From NCBI GenBank assembly GCA_001418405.1, contig LIQL01000062.1, positions 1 to 44,671 on the forward strand: a DNA stretch of 44,671 nucleotides, read 5' to 3'. This DNA comes from Streptomyces diastatochromogenes. Its GTDB lineage: Bacteria > Actinomycetota > Actinomycetes > Streptomycetales > Streptomycetaceae. Positions 26,726 to 34,365 of this stretch are shown here, piece after piece (position 1 is the stretch's first letter; each line of letters begins with the position of its first letter). The notes under the pieces were generated by a model. It was not told the DNA's origin. It did not search any database and was given only the letters and a program-made list of their open reading frames with translations. A program made the translations under genes and the position numbers.

Positions 26726-27622
26726 ATGCGAGTGAGCACTGTGATCCTGCCTGTCCGCCGCTGGTCCGAAGGCGGGAAGGAGACCTGGCAGCGCGCCGAG
26801 GAACTCGGGTTCCACGCTGCGTACACGTACGACCACCTTTCCTGGCGGGACTTCCGCGACCAGACCTGGTTCGGCGCCCTCCCGACGCTGACCGCGGCCG
26901 CCACCGCGACCTCCCGGATGCGACTGGGCACCCTCGTCACCTCGCCGAACTTCCGGCACCCGGTCACCCTCGCCAAGGAACTGATCTCCCTCGACGACAT
27001 CAGCGCGGGCCGCGTCACGCTGGGCATCGGCGCCGGCGGCAACGGCTTCGACGCGACCGCGCTGGGCCAGGAGCCCTGGTCGCCGCGGGAGCGGGCCGAC
27101 CGCTTCGCCGAGTTCACGGCGCTGCTGCACCAGCTGCTGACCCAGGACGCCGTCTCGCACCGAGGCACGCACTACTCCGCGGACGAGGCACGCAACGTCC
27201 CCGGCTGCGTGCAGCGGCCGCGGCTGCCGTTCGCGGTGGCGGCCACCGGCCCGCGCGGGCTGAAGCTGGCGGCCCGCTACGGCCAGGCGTGGGTGACCAC
27301 CGGTGACCCCAAGGTGTCGAACGCGGGCGGCACCCCGGCCGAGTCGCGGGAGGCCATCCGCAGGCAGGTCGACGGCCTGGCCAAGGCGTGTGCGGACCAG
27401 GGCCGTGACCTCGACGAACTCCAGAAGATCATGCTGACCGGCTTCACCCCGGACCAGCCGCTGGACTCCTTGGACGCCTTCGTGGACTTCGCCGGCCGCC
27501 ATGCCGAGCTGGGCATCGACGAACTGGTCGTCCACTGGCCGATCGCCGATTCGATCTTCGCCACCGACCCGGCGGTCTTCGAGCGGATCGCCACCGAGGG
27601 GCTCGCCCAGCTCGGCGCGTAG
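26726..27622 (+). CDS. LLM-class F420-dependent oxidoreductase
   Basis: This 298-residue luciferase-like barrel has an N-terminal MRVSTVILPVRRWSEG, AAYTYDHLSW, LGTLVTSPNFRHPVTLAKELISLDDISAGRVTLGIGAGG and a C-terminal GIDELVVHWP. Such proteins use F420 or FMN to oxidise or reduce unknown substrates, and F420 is the usual cofactor in actinobacteria. The ATG at 26726 agrees with the family N-terminus and with the TACGCT element. It is divergent from the HAD phosphatase. A hairpin lies 26 bp after the stop. Confidence 0.92.
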   Translation: MRVSTVILPVRRWSEGGKETWQRAEELGFHAAYTYDHLSWRDFRDQTWFGALPTLTAAATATSRMRLGTLVTSPNFRHPVTLAKELISLDDISAGRVTLGIGAGGNGFDATALGQEPWSPRERADRFAEFTALLHQLLTQDAVSHRGTHYSADEARNVPGCVQRPRLPFAVAATGPRGLKLAARYGQAWVTTGDPKVSNAGGTPAESREAIRRQVDGLAKACADQGRDLDELQKIMLTGFTPDQPLDSLDAFVDFAGRHAELGIDELVVHWPIADSIFATDPAVFERIATEGLAQLGA

Positions 27623-27648
27623 CCGCGTCCGGCTGCGCATCCTGGTGC

Positions 27649-27669
27649 GCCCTGGCCTCCGGCCGGGGC
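27649..27669 (+). terminator. Terminator hairpin after the LLM oxidoreductase
   Basis: GCCCTGGCC (27649-27657) and GGCCGGGGC (27661-27669) pair over 9 bp with one wobble around a 3-nt loop. Confidence 0.65.
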
Positions 27670-27801
27670 TTTACCCGGTATATAGCCACCAAGAGGGAGA
27701 ATTGGGGCAGCGGCGCAGTGTGCGAGACCTGGCGCCCGTCGGATGACGGCGCGTGCCCGGGTCGGCGCACTGCGCGAAGTGCGGTGCGTAATGGAGGAGC
27801 C

Positions 27802-28701
27802 ATGGCACAGACCCGATTCGCCCCGGACCGTGGGCTGACCTCGCGCATGGTCATGACGATGTTCTTCATCGGGCTGCTGTACGTCGTGGTCGTCAGTGCG
27901 CTGGTGGTGCTGCTCAAGGGCGCCTGGGTGGTGGTCCTGTTGATCGCCGGGGCCATGTTCGTCGCCCAGTTCTGGTTCAGCGATCGGATCGCGGCCTTCA
28001 GCATGGGGGCGCACGAGGTCACGCCGGAGCAGGCGCCTGAACTGCACGGCGCCGTGGACCGGCTCTGCGCGCTGGCCGACATGCCCAAGCCGAGGGTCGC
28101 GATCGCCGAGTCGGACGTGCCGAACGCCTTCGCCACCGGCCGCAACCAGAAGAACTCCATGGTCTGCGCCACGACCGGGCTGCTCAGGCGGCTGGAGCCG
28201 GAGGAGCTGGAGGGCGTCCTGGCGCATGAGCTCTCCCACGTCGCCCATCGCGACGTCGCGGTGATGACCATCGCTTCGTTCCTCGGCGTCCTGGCCGGCA
28301 TCATCACCCGCGCCGCCCTGTGGAGCGGCGTCGGGCGCAACAACCGGGACCAGAACGCCGCCATCGCGGTGCTGATCGTCACCGCCGTCAGCGTCGTCGT
28401 GTACGCCATCAGCTTCCTGCTGACCCGGCTGCTCTCCCGCTACCGCGAACTGTCCGCGGACCGGGCCGCGGCGATACTGACCGGTCGCCCCTCGGCGCTG
28501 GCGTCCGCCCTGACGAAGGTCACCGGCCAGATCGCACGGATCCCCACCGAGGACCTCCGCAAGGCCCAGCCGTTCAACGCCTTCTACTTCGCCCCGGCGT
28601 TCAACAAGGAGAGCTTCAGCCAGCTGCTGTCGTCGCACCCCACGCTGGAGCAGCGGCTCGACCAGCTGGGCCGGATAGCGGCGCAGTTGGGGCGGCCGTG
28701 A
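27802..28701 (+). CDS. htpX: HtpX-like membrane zinc metalloprotease
   Basis: This 299-residue M48-family protease has two N-terminal membrane helices (about 15-38 and 41-60) and the zinc motif HELSH (His142, Glu143, His146). The third ligand Glu216 lies in RYRELSADRAAA, and another hydrophobic stretch is at 185-210. HtpX degrades misfolded membrane proteins during envelope stress. The ATG at 27802 follows GGAGGAG at about 27793-27799. An AT-rich TATATA at 27679-27684 may belong to its promoter. Its downstream neighbour is pspAB, an actinobacterial partner, so the pair looks like a membrane-stress unit. Confidence 0.95.
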   Translation: MAQTRFAPDRGLTSRMVMTMFFIGLLYVVVVSALVVLLKGAWVVVLLIAGAMFVAQFWFSDRIAAFSMGAHEVTPEQAPELHGAVDRLCALADMPKPRVAIAESDVPNAFATGRNQKNSMVCATTGLLRRLEPEELEGVLAHELSHVAHRDVAVMTIASFLGVLAGIITRAALWSGVGRNNRDQNAAIAVLIVTAVSVVVYAISFLLTRLLSRYRELSADRAAAILTGRPSALASALTKVTGQIARIPTEDLRKAQPFNAFYFAPAFNKESFSQLLSSHPTLEQRLDQLGRIAAQLGRP

Positions 28702-28741
28702 ACGGCTGCCGGCGGGACGGCAGTGACCGACGCACGGCGAA

Positions 28742-28755
28742 GTTTCCCGTGAAGC
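28742..28755. other. Degenerate parS-like sequence
   Basis: GTTTCCCGTGAAGC differs from parS at two of fourteen positions. It lies in the 99-bp gap between htpX and pspAB. Binding by ParB is uncertain. Confidence 0.25.
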
Positions 28756-28800
28756 AGCTCGCCGCGTCACCGGAGCGAAGGATCAAGGAGTAAGCCGCGC

Positions 28801-29364
28801 ATGGGATTTCTGGACGCCATCCTCGGCCGTAGCAAGCCGGTACGCCCGGATCTGGACCAGCTGTTCGCGCTGCCGTCCGCCGCGGTCACCCTGCAGGCCG
28901 CGGCGGGGTTCCTCCCCACCGGGCTGGGGTCGGTGTGTTTCGCGAGCGTCGAGGGCGGCGCCTTCTCCCGCATCCAGGACGAGGCGCGAGCGCTGCTGGA
29001 CGGCTCGGTGGAGTTCACGCAGGACGCGTACGGCTACACGTGGTTGTTGGTGCGGCATGCCCCGGAGGACGTGGCGGGCCTGGTCAACGATCTGCACGCG
29101 GTCAACACGTCGCTGGAAGAGGCGGGGTTCGGGCCGCAGTTGCTCTGCTCCCTGATCGGGTTCCGCGATGAGCGGCAGCGGTCGTTGGCGCTGGTCTATC
29201 TCTACAAGCGCGGCACGTTCTATCCCTTCGCGCCGCGACCCGAGGGTGGCGAGAAGCGGGACAACCCGCTCGAACTCCAGGTCCGAGCGATGCTCGGGGA
29301 CGATCTGACGGTCGAGAAGGACCTGTCCCGGTGGTTCCCGGTGTGGGGAGCGCCCGGCCTTTGA
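28801..29364 (+). CDS. pspAB: PspA-associated protein PspAB
   Basis: This 187-residue soluble protein begins MGFLDAILGRSKPVRPDLDQLFALPSAA, typical of the actinobacterial PspAB family found beside htpX and pspA-like genes. The middle has DAYGYTWLLV and LVNDLHAVNTSLE, and the tail has KDLSRWFPVWGAPGL. Its molecular activity is unknown; the name reflects gene association with the phage-shock membrane-stress response. The gap from htpX is 99 bp and contains a purine-rich GGATCAAGGAG before the ATG. It converges with kptA at a distance of only 24 bp, so terminators must overlap coding sequence or be absent. Confidence 0.85.
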   Translation: MGFLDAILGRSKPVRPDLDQLFALPSAAVTLQAAAGFLPTGLGSVCFASVEGGAFSRIQDEARALLDGSVEFTQDAYGYTWLLVRHAPEDVAGLVNDLHAVNTSLEEAGFGPQLLCSLIGFRDERQRSLALVYLYKRGTFYPFAPRPEGGEKRDNPLELQVRAMLGDDLTVEKDLSRWFPVWGAPGL

Positions 29365-29388
29365 CCTGTGCGTTTCCTGAGAGGGAGA

Positions 29389-29931
29389 TCAGCCGGGGAA
29401 GCGGAGGAACTCCGGCGGGACCCGTTCGGTCAGCCAGACCCCGTTGGCGCTGATGTGGAAGACGTGACCGGCCCGGTGCATCGCGCCCGCGTCGACCGTC
29501 AGCACGACCGGAGTGCCGCGCCGTGCGCCCACGCGGGTCGCGGTCTCGCGGTCCGGTGAGAGGTGCACGGCATGTCGGGACATCGGGCGCAGCCCCTCGC
29601 GCCGGATGGCGGCGATGCTCCGCTCCACCGTGCCGTGGAAGAGGAAGCCGGGCGGCACCGCCGGCGGCAGTCCGAGGACGATGCGGACGGAGTGGCCCTG
29701 ACAGGCGCGGATGCGGTCGTGCTCCAGGGCGTAGCGCTGCTTGTCGTTGTCGGCGACCACGGTCTCCAGCTCCGCTCGGGAGAACCGGAAACCGTGTCGC
29801 GCGGCGGCGTCGATCAGCTCCGCCACGGGAACCCAGCCGTGGGCGTCGAGGGTGATGCCGATCCGCTCCGGCTCGTGGCGCAGGTGTTTCGCCAGGTACT
29901 TCGAAATGCGCACGGAGCGCTGGTGGTTCAT
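29389..29931 (-). CDS. kptA: KptA/Tpt1 RNA 2'-phosphotransferase
   Basis: This 180-residue enzyme removes an internal 2'-phosphate from RNA by transfer to NAD+, releasing ADP-ribose cyclic phosphate. It has the N-terminal winged domain (RVSKYLAKHLRHEPERIGI type, seen as ISKYLAKHLRHEPE), DNDKQRYAL, QGHSV, LFHGTVERSIAAIRREGL and SRHAVHLSPD, which carry the conserved Arg/His set. Yeast Tpt1 acts in tRNA splicing, but bacteria lack that pathway, so the natural substrate is unknown. The ATG at 29931 is supported by the family-like N-terminus. A run of nine G lies about 47 bp upstream. Confidence 0.94.
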   Translation of the reverse strand: MNHQRSVRISKYLAKHLRHEPERIGITLDAHGWVPVAELIDAAARHGFRFSRAELETVVADNDKQRYALEHDRIRACQGHSVRIVLGLPPAVPPGFLFHGTVERSIAAIRREGLRPMSRHAVHLSPDRETATRVGARRGTPVVLTVDAGAMHRAGHVFHISANGVWLTERVPPEFLRFPG

Positions 29932-30051
29932 GGCTTCAGCATGCCGCTGCGTTCGTGCGCGGCACCCGAAATTCGGCGGGGGGGGGCGGACGGGCCGCGC
30001 GTCACCGCCGTCAGTGGGCGCGCAGGCGACGGTGAGCGTCGGGCGCCGCCC

Positions 30052-30666
30052 TCACGCGTCGTCGGGCCGCTCGGGGGCCGGCTCCCCGTCCAGCTCCGTC
30101 TGCTCCGCCTCGTGCCGGGCGCGGGCCAGCTCGCTGGCCTTCCTGGCCTTGGCGCTGGTCACCTCGTCGGCGGCCCAGCGGGCCCATTCCTCCATCGTCG
30201 CGGACAACCGCAGGCCGTACTCCAGCGCGATCTGCCCGTAGACAGAGATCATTTCGTCGTCCCACTCGGTGCTTTCGTCGACCTGCTTGTAGGTCTCGTG
30301 CGCGCGGGCGGCGGCCTCGGCCTGCGTGAGGAGGTAGGTGCGCGCCTCGAGCGGGGTGAGGATGCCGAGGAAGAACACCCGCAGCAGGGCGTCGTGGCGC
30401 TGCTGGCCGATGGGTGCGACCTCGGTGAGCCAGTGGCGCAGCTCGGTCAGGCCGTCGTGGGTGATCGCGTATTCCTTGCGGCCGCGCGGGCCCTGGGCGG
30501 CGACCTCGACCAGGCCGGCGGTCGTGAGCTTGTTCAGTTCGCCGTAGACCTGGCTCTGGGTCGCCGGCCAGACGCTGGTGAGTGAGGCGTTGAACAGCTT
30601 CATCAGGTCGTAGCCGCTCGCCGGGGACTCGGAGAGCAGGCCCAGCACGGCATGTCTCAGGCTCAT
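30052..30666 (-). CDS. PadR family transcriptional regulator
   Basis: This 204-residue regulator has a PadR winged helix (MSLRHAVLGLLSESPASGYDLMKLFN, QSQVYGELNKLTTAGLVEV, GRKEYAIT) and a C-terminal helical dimerisation region with an acidic tail. The ATG at 30666 gives the standard PadR start. A further ATG at 30696 would extend into the operator. It is divergent from a membrane protein and carotenoid oxygenase operon. Two identical CGACATGTCA boxes in the shared region are the best operator candidates, suggesting autoregulation and control of the operon. The ligand is unknown. Confidence 0.93.
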   Translation of the reverse strand: MSLRHAVLGLLSESPASGYDLMKLFNASLTSVWPATQSQVYGELNKLTTAGLVEVAAQGPRGRKEYAITHDGLTELRHWLTEVAPIGQQRHDALLRVFFLGILTPLEARTYLLTQAEAAARAHETYKQVDESTEWDDEMISVYGQIALEYGLRLSATMEEWARWAADEVTSAKARKASELARARHEAEQTELDGEPAPERPDDA

Positions 30667-30690
30667 GACTCGCACTTTACCTTCCACAGT

Positions 30691-30729
30691 CGACATGTCA
30701 AAGCTGGACTTTCCAACTTCGACATGTCA
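30691..30729. promoter_or_regulatory. Twin CGACATGTCA boxes (PadR operator candidate)
   Basis: The 10-mer CGACATGTCA, with an 8-bp palindromic core, occurs at 30691-30700 and 30720-30729. The spacing is 29 bp, close to three helical turns. An additional CCAAC/GTTGG inverted pair surrounds the second box. Confidence 0.55.
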
Positions 30730-30849
30730 GTGTTGGAATGTCGCCGGGATGGGAACGCCGCTCCCGACGCAGCTGCAGCCGCGCCCGCCGGCCGGTGCGG
30801 CGTCGACCAGTCGCCCGATGCGATCGGGCGCGACCGAAATGGGGGGATC

Positions 30850-31440
30850 ATGAATTACCTGCGGAGCTTCGTTCCATGGCTGGTCTTCGCGGGGGTGTCC
30901 ACGGCCGGCTGGCAGTGGGGGGCGCTCGCCGGACTGGTGGCCTCGGTGGCGCTGCTGATAGCGGACCGCGCCGCGGGACTCGACCTGGAATCCCGGCTGT
31001 TGGAGTACGGCACCATCGTCTTCTTCACGGGCCTGACCGCCGTCGCCTTCGCTCGCCCCGACAGCGGCGTCGAGGCGTACAGCAGCGCCCTGTCAGTGGG
31101 GTGGCTCGCGCTCATCGCCTGGGTCTCGCTTGCCGTGCGGCGCCCCTTCACCATGGCGATCGCCCGCCGGATGGCACCGCCCGAGGTCTGGCGCACCCCG
31201 CTGTTCCGGCGCATCAACATCGCCATCACCGGGGCATGGGCCCTGTCCTTCACCCTCAGCGCTGCCGCCCAGGTCGTGATGGCCGCCTACGGCCTCGGCG
31301 CGACCCTCTCGGTCCTCGTGCAGATCGCCGGATTCGTCCTTCCCCTCCGATTCACCGCCGTCTATCCGGACCGGGCACGGGCCCGCTTCCTGCAGCAGTC
31401 CGGAGCGCGGCTCGACGCCCAGGGAGGCATGACCTCATGA
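30850..31440 (+). CDS. Multi-pass membrane protein linked to a carotenoid oxygenase
   Basis: This 196-residue protein is mostly hydrophobic with about six membrane segments (for example LVFAGVSTAGWQWGALAGLV, YGTIVFFTGLTAVAF and IAITGAWALSFTLSAAAQVVMA). It ends in a basic RFTAVYPDRARARFLQQSG tail. I do not recognise a functional family. The ATG at 30850 has GGGGGGA just upstream. Its stop overlaps the start of the carotenoid oxygenase by 4 bp (ATGA), so the two are translated as a unit. It could anchor or supply a lipid substrate to the oxygenase, which is inference. Confidence 0.82.
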   Translation: MNYLRSFVPWLVFAGVSTAGWQWGALAGLVASVALLIADRAAGLDLESRLLEYGTIVFFTGLTAVAFARPDSGVEAYSSALSVGWLALIAWVSLAVRRPFTMAIARRMAPPEVWRTPLFRRINIAITGAWALSFTLSAAAQVVMAAYGLGATLSVLVQIAGFVLPLRFTAVYPDRARARFLQQSGARLDAQGGMTS

Positions 31441-32786
31441 GCACATCTCCGTCCACCACGGTGTCCGCCGCGTCGGCCGCACCGCCGCACCTGGCCGGCA
31501 ACTTCGCCCCGGTCACCGACGAACTGACCGCCTACGACCTCCCGGTCACCGGCTCCATCCCGACGGAGCTCACCGGCTGGTACCTGCGCAACGGTCCCAA
31601 CCCGCAGGACGCCGACAGCCCGCACTGGTTCTTCGGGGACGGCATGGTCCACGGCGTGCGTCTGGAGGGCGGACGGGCCGTCTCGTACCGCAACCGCTGG
31701 GTGCGCACCTCGACCTTCGTCGACCGCGTCCGCGTCATCGACGAGCAGGGTCACCACGACCCGACCGCCGGGGTCGCCAACACCCACGTCGTCCGGCACG
31801 CCGGTCGCACGCTGGCGCTGGTCGAATCGTCCTTCCCCTACGAGATCGACTGCCGACCCGGGCACGAGTTGGAAACGGTCGGACCCCACGACTTCGGCGG
31901 CCGACTCACCACGGCCATGACCGCCCACCCCAAAACCTGCCCCACCACCGGTGAGCTGCACTTCTTCGGCTACGGCCATTCCGCGGGCCGCTACCTGACC
32001 TATCACCGCGCCGACGCCGCAGGGGAGTTGGTGCTCAGCCGCCCGATCGACGTCCCGGCTGCCACGATGATGCACGACTTCCATCTGACGGCCCGCCACA
32101 TCGTCTTCATGGACCTCCCGATGGTCCACGACCGTCAACGTCCCGGCATGCCGTATCGCTGGGATCCGGAGTACGGGGCCCGCTTGGGAGTGCTGCGCCG
32201 GGACGATCCGCACGGCGAGGTCCGCTGGCTGGCCATCGATCCCTGCTACGTCTTCCACGCGCTGAACGCCCATGACGACGGCGATCACCGGATCGTTCTC
32301 CACGTCTCCCGCTACGCCGCGCTGGACGGCCGCTCGACCCCCTGCCTCTGGCGCTGGACCATCGATCTCGCCACCGGCACCGTGGCCGAGGAGCAAATCG
32401 ACGACCAGGTAGGTGAGTTCCCCCGAATAGACGACCGGCTCGCCGGGCAGCCCGCCCGCTTCGGTCACGTCACCTCCGCCGACGGACCCGGCACCGGCGG
32501 ACGCCCCGGCGCGCTGCTCCGCTACGACCTGAGTACCGGCGCGGCGGCGCGGTACGACTTCGGGCCGGGACGCACCCCGGGCGAGGCCGCGTTCGCCCCC
32601 GCCGACGACCGGCCGGGCGGACCGGGCTGGCTGATCACCTACGTCTATGACGCGACGAGCGACACCAGTGACCTGGTGATCCTCGACGCGGACGACCTCA
32701 CGGCCGGCCCGGTCGCCACGGTGTCCCTGCCTCGCCGGGTGCCGTACGGCTTCCACGGCAACTGGCTGCCGGACCCGGCCGTGTGA
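31437..32786 (+). CDS. Carotenoid (or stilbene-type) cleavage oxygenase
   Basis: This 449-residue RPE65/CCD-family seven-bladed propeller has the N-terminal GWYLRNGPNPQ and WFFGDGMVHGVRLEGG motifs. Four histidines are positioned to hold the catalytic iron: His164 (TAHPKT), His213 (MMHDFHLT), His274 (YVFHALNA) and His440 (GFHGNWLP). Such enzymes cleave a C=C bond of carotenoids, apocarotenoids or stilbenes with O2. No carotenoid biosynthesis gene lies in the window, so the substrate is open. Translation is coupled to the preceding membrane protein, and the operon is divergent from a PadR regulator. A hairpin follows the stop. Confidence 0.95.
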   Translation: MSTSPSTTVSAASAAPPHLAGNFAPVTDELTAYDLPVTGSIPTELTGWYLRNGPNPQDADSPHWFFGDGMVHGVRLEGGRAVSYRNRWVRTSTFVDRVRVIDEQGHHDPTAGVANTHVVRHAGRTLALVESSFPYEIDCRPGHELETVGPHDFGGRLTTAMTAHPKTCPTTGELHFFGYGHSAGRYLTYHRADAAGELVLSRPIDVPAATMMHDFHLTARHIVFMDLPMVHDRQRPGMPYRWDPEYGARLGVLRRDDPHGEVRWLAIDPCYVFHALNAHDDGDHRIVLHVSRYAALDGRSTPCLWRWTIDLATGTVAEEQIDDQVGEFPRIDDRLAGQPARFGHVTSADGPGTGGRPGALLRYDLSTGAAARYDFGPGRTPGEAAFAPADDRPGGPGWLITYVYDATSDTSDLVILDADDLTAGPVATVSLPRRVPYGFHGNWLPDPAV

Positions 32787-32805
32787 CGCCCCCCCCGGAG
32801 GGGCG
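32787..32805 (+). terminator. Terminator hairpin after the carotenoid oxygenase
   Basis: CGCCCC (32787-32792) and GGGGCG (32800-32805) pair directly after the stop codon. The left arm lies in a run of eight C. Confidence 0.5.
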
Positions 32806-32940
32806 GTCAGGCGGGAGGGCCCGCCCGGCGTGATCCTTGACAACTGCACAGTGCGGCAAGCCGGAGCTGCCCTGGGGAAGGGCCCAGTACGGGAGGGGGC
32901 GCGGGTAGGGGCCAGACGCCCGTAGGCGCACGGCGGGCAG

Positions 32941-34077
32941 TCAGGAATGGGGCGCGTCCCCCTCGGCCGGACGGGGTTCCCGGGCGGCTGCGGTCAGGGC
33001 GTCCATGGTGCGGGCCTGCACCTCGCGCTGGGCGGCGACGGCGATGAAGGCGGCCGTGTGCTGCGGCCCGACCAGCTCGCGTACGGCCTGGACGGACGCG
33101 GTGGGCAGCGACACGGCCTCGGTGTCGGGCGCGGGACAGGGGTCCGCGACGGGTTCGGAACTCGCTGCCTCCGGCAGGTGCCCTGGCCCGTCCTCGGTCC
33201 CCCTCGTGGGCCTTCCGCCGGCGTCCCGTCCATCCGGGACTGGCGGCTCGGGCCACCGCACGGCCGCCCCCGAGGCGCTGCCCGATCGTTCCGTCGGAGG
33301 GCTGTCGTATTCCGGCTGGCCGGGCGCCAGTGCCTCGGTGAGGTGGTGACGGATGTACCGGGTGGCCAGGGTGCGCATGGCGCGGGCCAGTTCGGCGTCG
33401 ATGGTCTGTTGGGCGAGCGGTCGCAGGCGGCGTACCAACGCGGTGGCCTCCGCCGTCTCGGCCTCGGTGGGGGCATGGTGGAGGAACGTCCGGAAGACGT
33501 GCTCGGTGGTGAAGTCCAGGAAACGCGAGGCGATGTGCTCGACCTGGCCGCGCACCTCCCGCAGGTGCTCGGAGATCGCCAGGAGCGGGACGCCCGCGGA
33601 GTGCAGTTCGGCGGCGACGGCGAGTTCCTGGGGGCTGGGGACCAGGAACTCGTCGTCCCGGCCGGGGACGCGCTCCAGGACGCCCAGGTCGACGGCCTCG
33701 GCCACCGCTCGCTCGTCGGGGGTGCCGCCGAAGGCGGCGTCGAGGTCGGTGCGGGTGATGCGGGTCGGCTTCTCGTCGGTCCATGGCCCGTCGATCTCGG
33801 CGACCAGGCCCAGGACGCCGCCCAGGTCCCGTCCGGCGTCCCAGGCTTCGAGGAGTTCCTTGATGCTGGCGAGGGTGTAGCCGCGGTCGAGCAGGTCGGC
33901 GATCTGGCGAAGCCGCGCCAGGTGGGCGTCGCCGTACACGTTGGCGCGGCCGCGGCGTTCAGGGCGGGGGAGCAGCCCCCGGTCCTGGTAGGCGCGGATG
34001 GTCCGGACCGTGGCGCCGGTGAGATGGGCCAGGTCCTCGATCCGGTACTCGGCCGTCGGCGGCTGCTCGGTCGTCAC
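32941..34077 (-). CDS. MerR family transcriptional regulator
   Basis: This 378-residue regulator begins with a MerR winged helix (YRIEDLAHLTGATVRTIRAYQDRGLLPRPERRGRANVYGDAHLARL). A helical linker and a long helical domain of about 250 residues follow, with a Pro/Ser/Gly-rich insert at about 255-320. It is longer than the classical metal-sensing MerR proteins and shows no Cys cluster, so an organic ligand or lipid is more likely. The GTG at 34077 is the first start that includes the whole HTH. It is downstream of the ferritin-like hydrolase gene on the same strand, and is the probable local regulator of the M24-EphD-hydrolase cluster. Confidence 0.9.
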   Translation of the reverse strand: MTTEQPPTAEYRIEDLAHLTGATVRTIRAYQDRGLLPRPERRGRANVYGDAHLARLRQIADLLDRGYTLASIKELLEAWDAGRDLGGVLGLVAEIDGPWTDEKPTRITRTDLDAAFGGTPDERAVAEAVDLGVLERVPGRDDEFLVPSPQELAVAAELHSAGVPLLAISEHLREVRGQVEHIASRFLDFTTEHVFRTFLHHAPTEAETAEATALVRRLRPLAQQTIDAELARAMRTLATRYIRHHLTEALAPGQPEYDSPPTERSGSASGAAVRWPEPPVPDGRDAGGRPTRGTEDGPGHLPEAASSEPVADPCPAPDTEAVSLPTASVQAVRELVGPQHTAAFIAVAAQREVQARTMDALTAAAREPRPAEGDAPHS

Positions 34078-34170
34078 TGCGGTGCTCCTTACGGGCGGCT
34101 CCCCTCCGAGGAGGGCCGATGTGCCGGTCAGCCGTCACGGGACGGCTGCCTACGTGGCGGTTGCCTGCGG

Positions 34171-34218
34171 GTCGCCGGGTCGCCGGGTCGCTGGGTCGCC
34201 GGGTCGCTGGGTCGCCGG
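34171..34218. repeat. 8-bp minisatellite GTCGCYGG x6
   Basis: Six tandem units of GTCGCCGG or GTCGCTGG lie in the gap between the MerR and ferritin-like genes. The period is not a multiple of three and no coding function is supported. Confidence 0.85.
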
Positions 34219-34365
34219 GCCGGGGCGCCGCGGACCTCGGCAGCGGCACTGTTGACCGTGCCACGGGCCGGGCGCGGCGGTGCCACGATACGGCTGCCCG
34301 GCTGCCTGCTCCGAAGCCCGCGGCGAACACCGGGCCCGGCCGAGCAGCGCCCGGGTGGGGACTGG

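Noticed and set aside
28742..28755. GTTTCCCGTGAAGC as a seventh parS.
   Set aside because: Two mismatches break the palindrome, so it is listed only as a low-confidence site.
29978..29986. A run of nine G upstream of kptA as a phase-variable promoter tract.
   Set aside because: Homopolymers of this type are common in GC-rich DNA and prone to sequencing error. No promoter elements are placed around it. A similar C-run at about 32789-32796 is just part of a hairpin.
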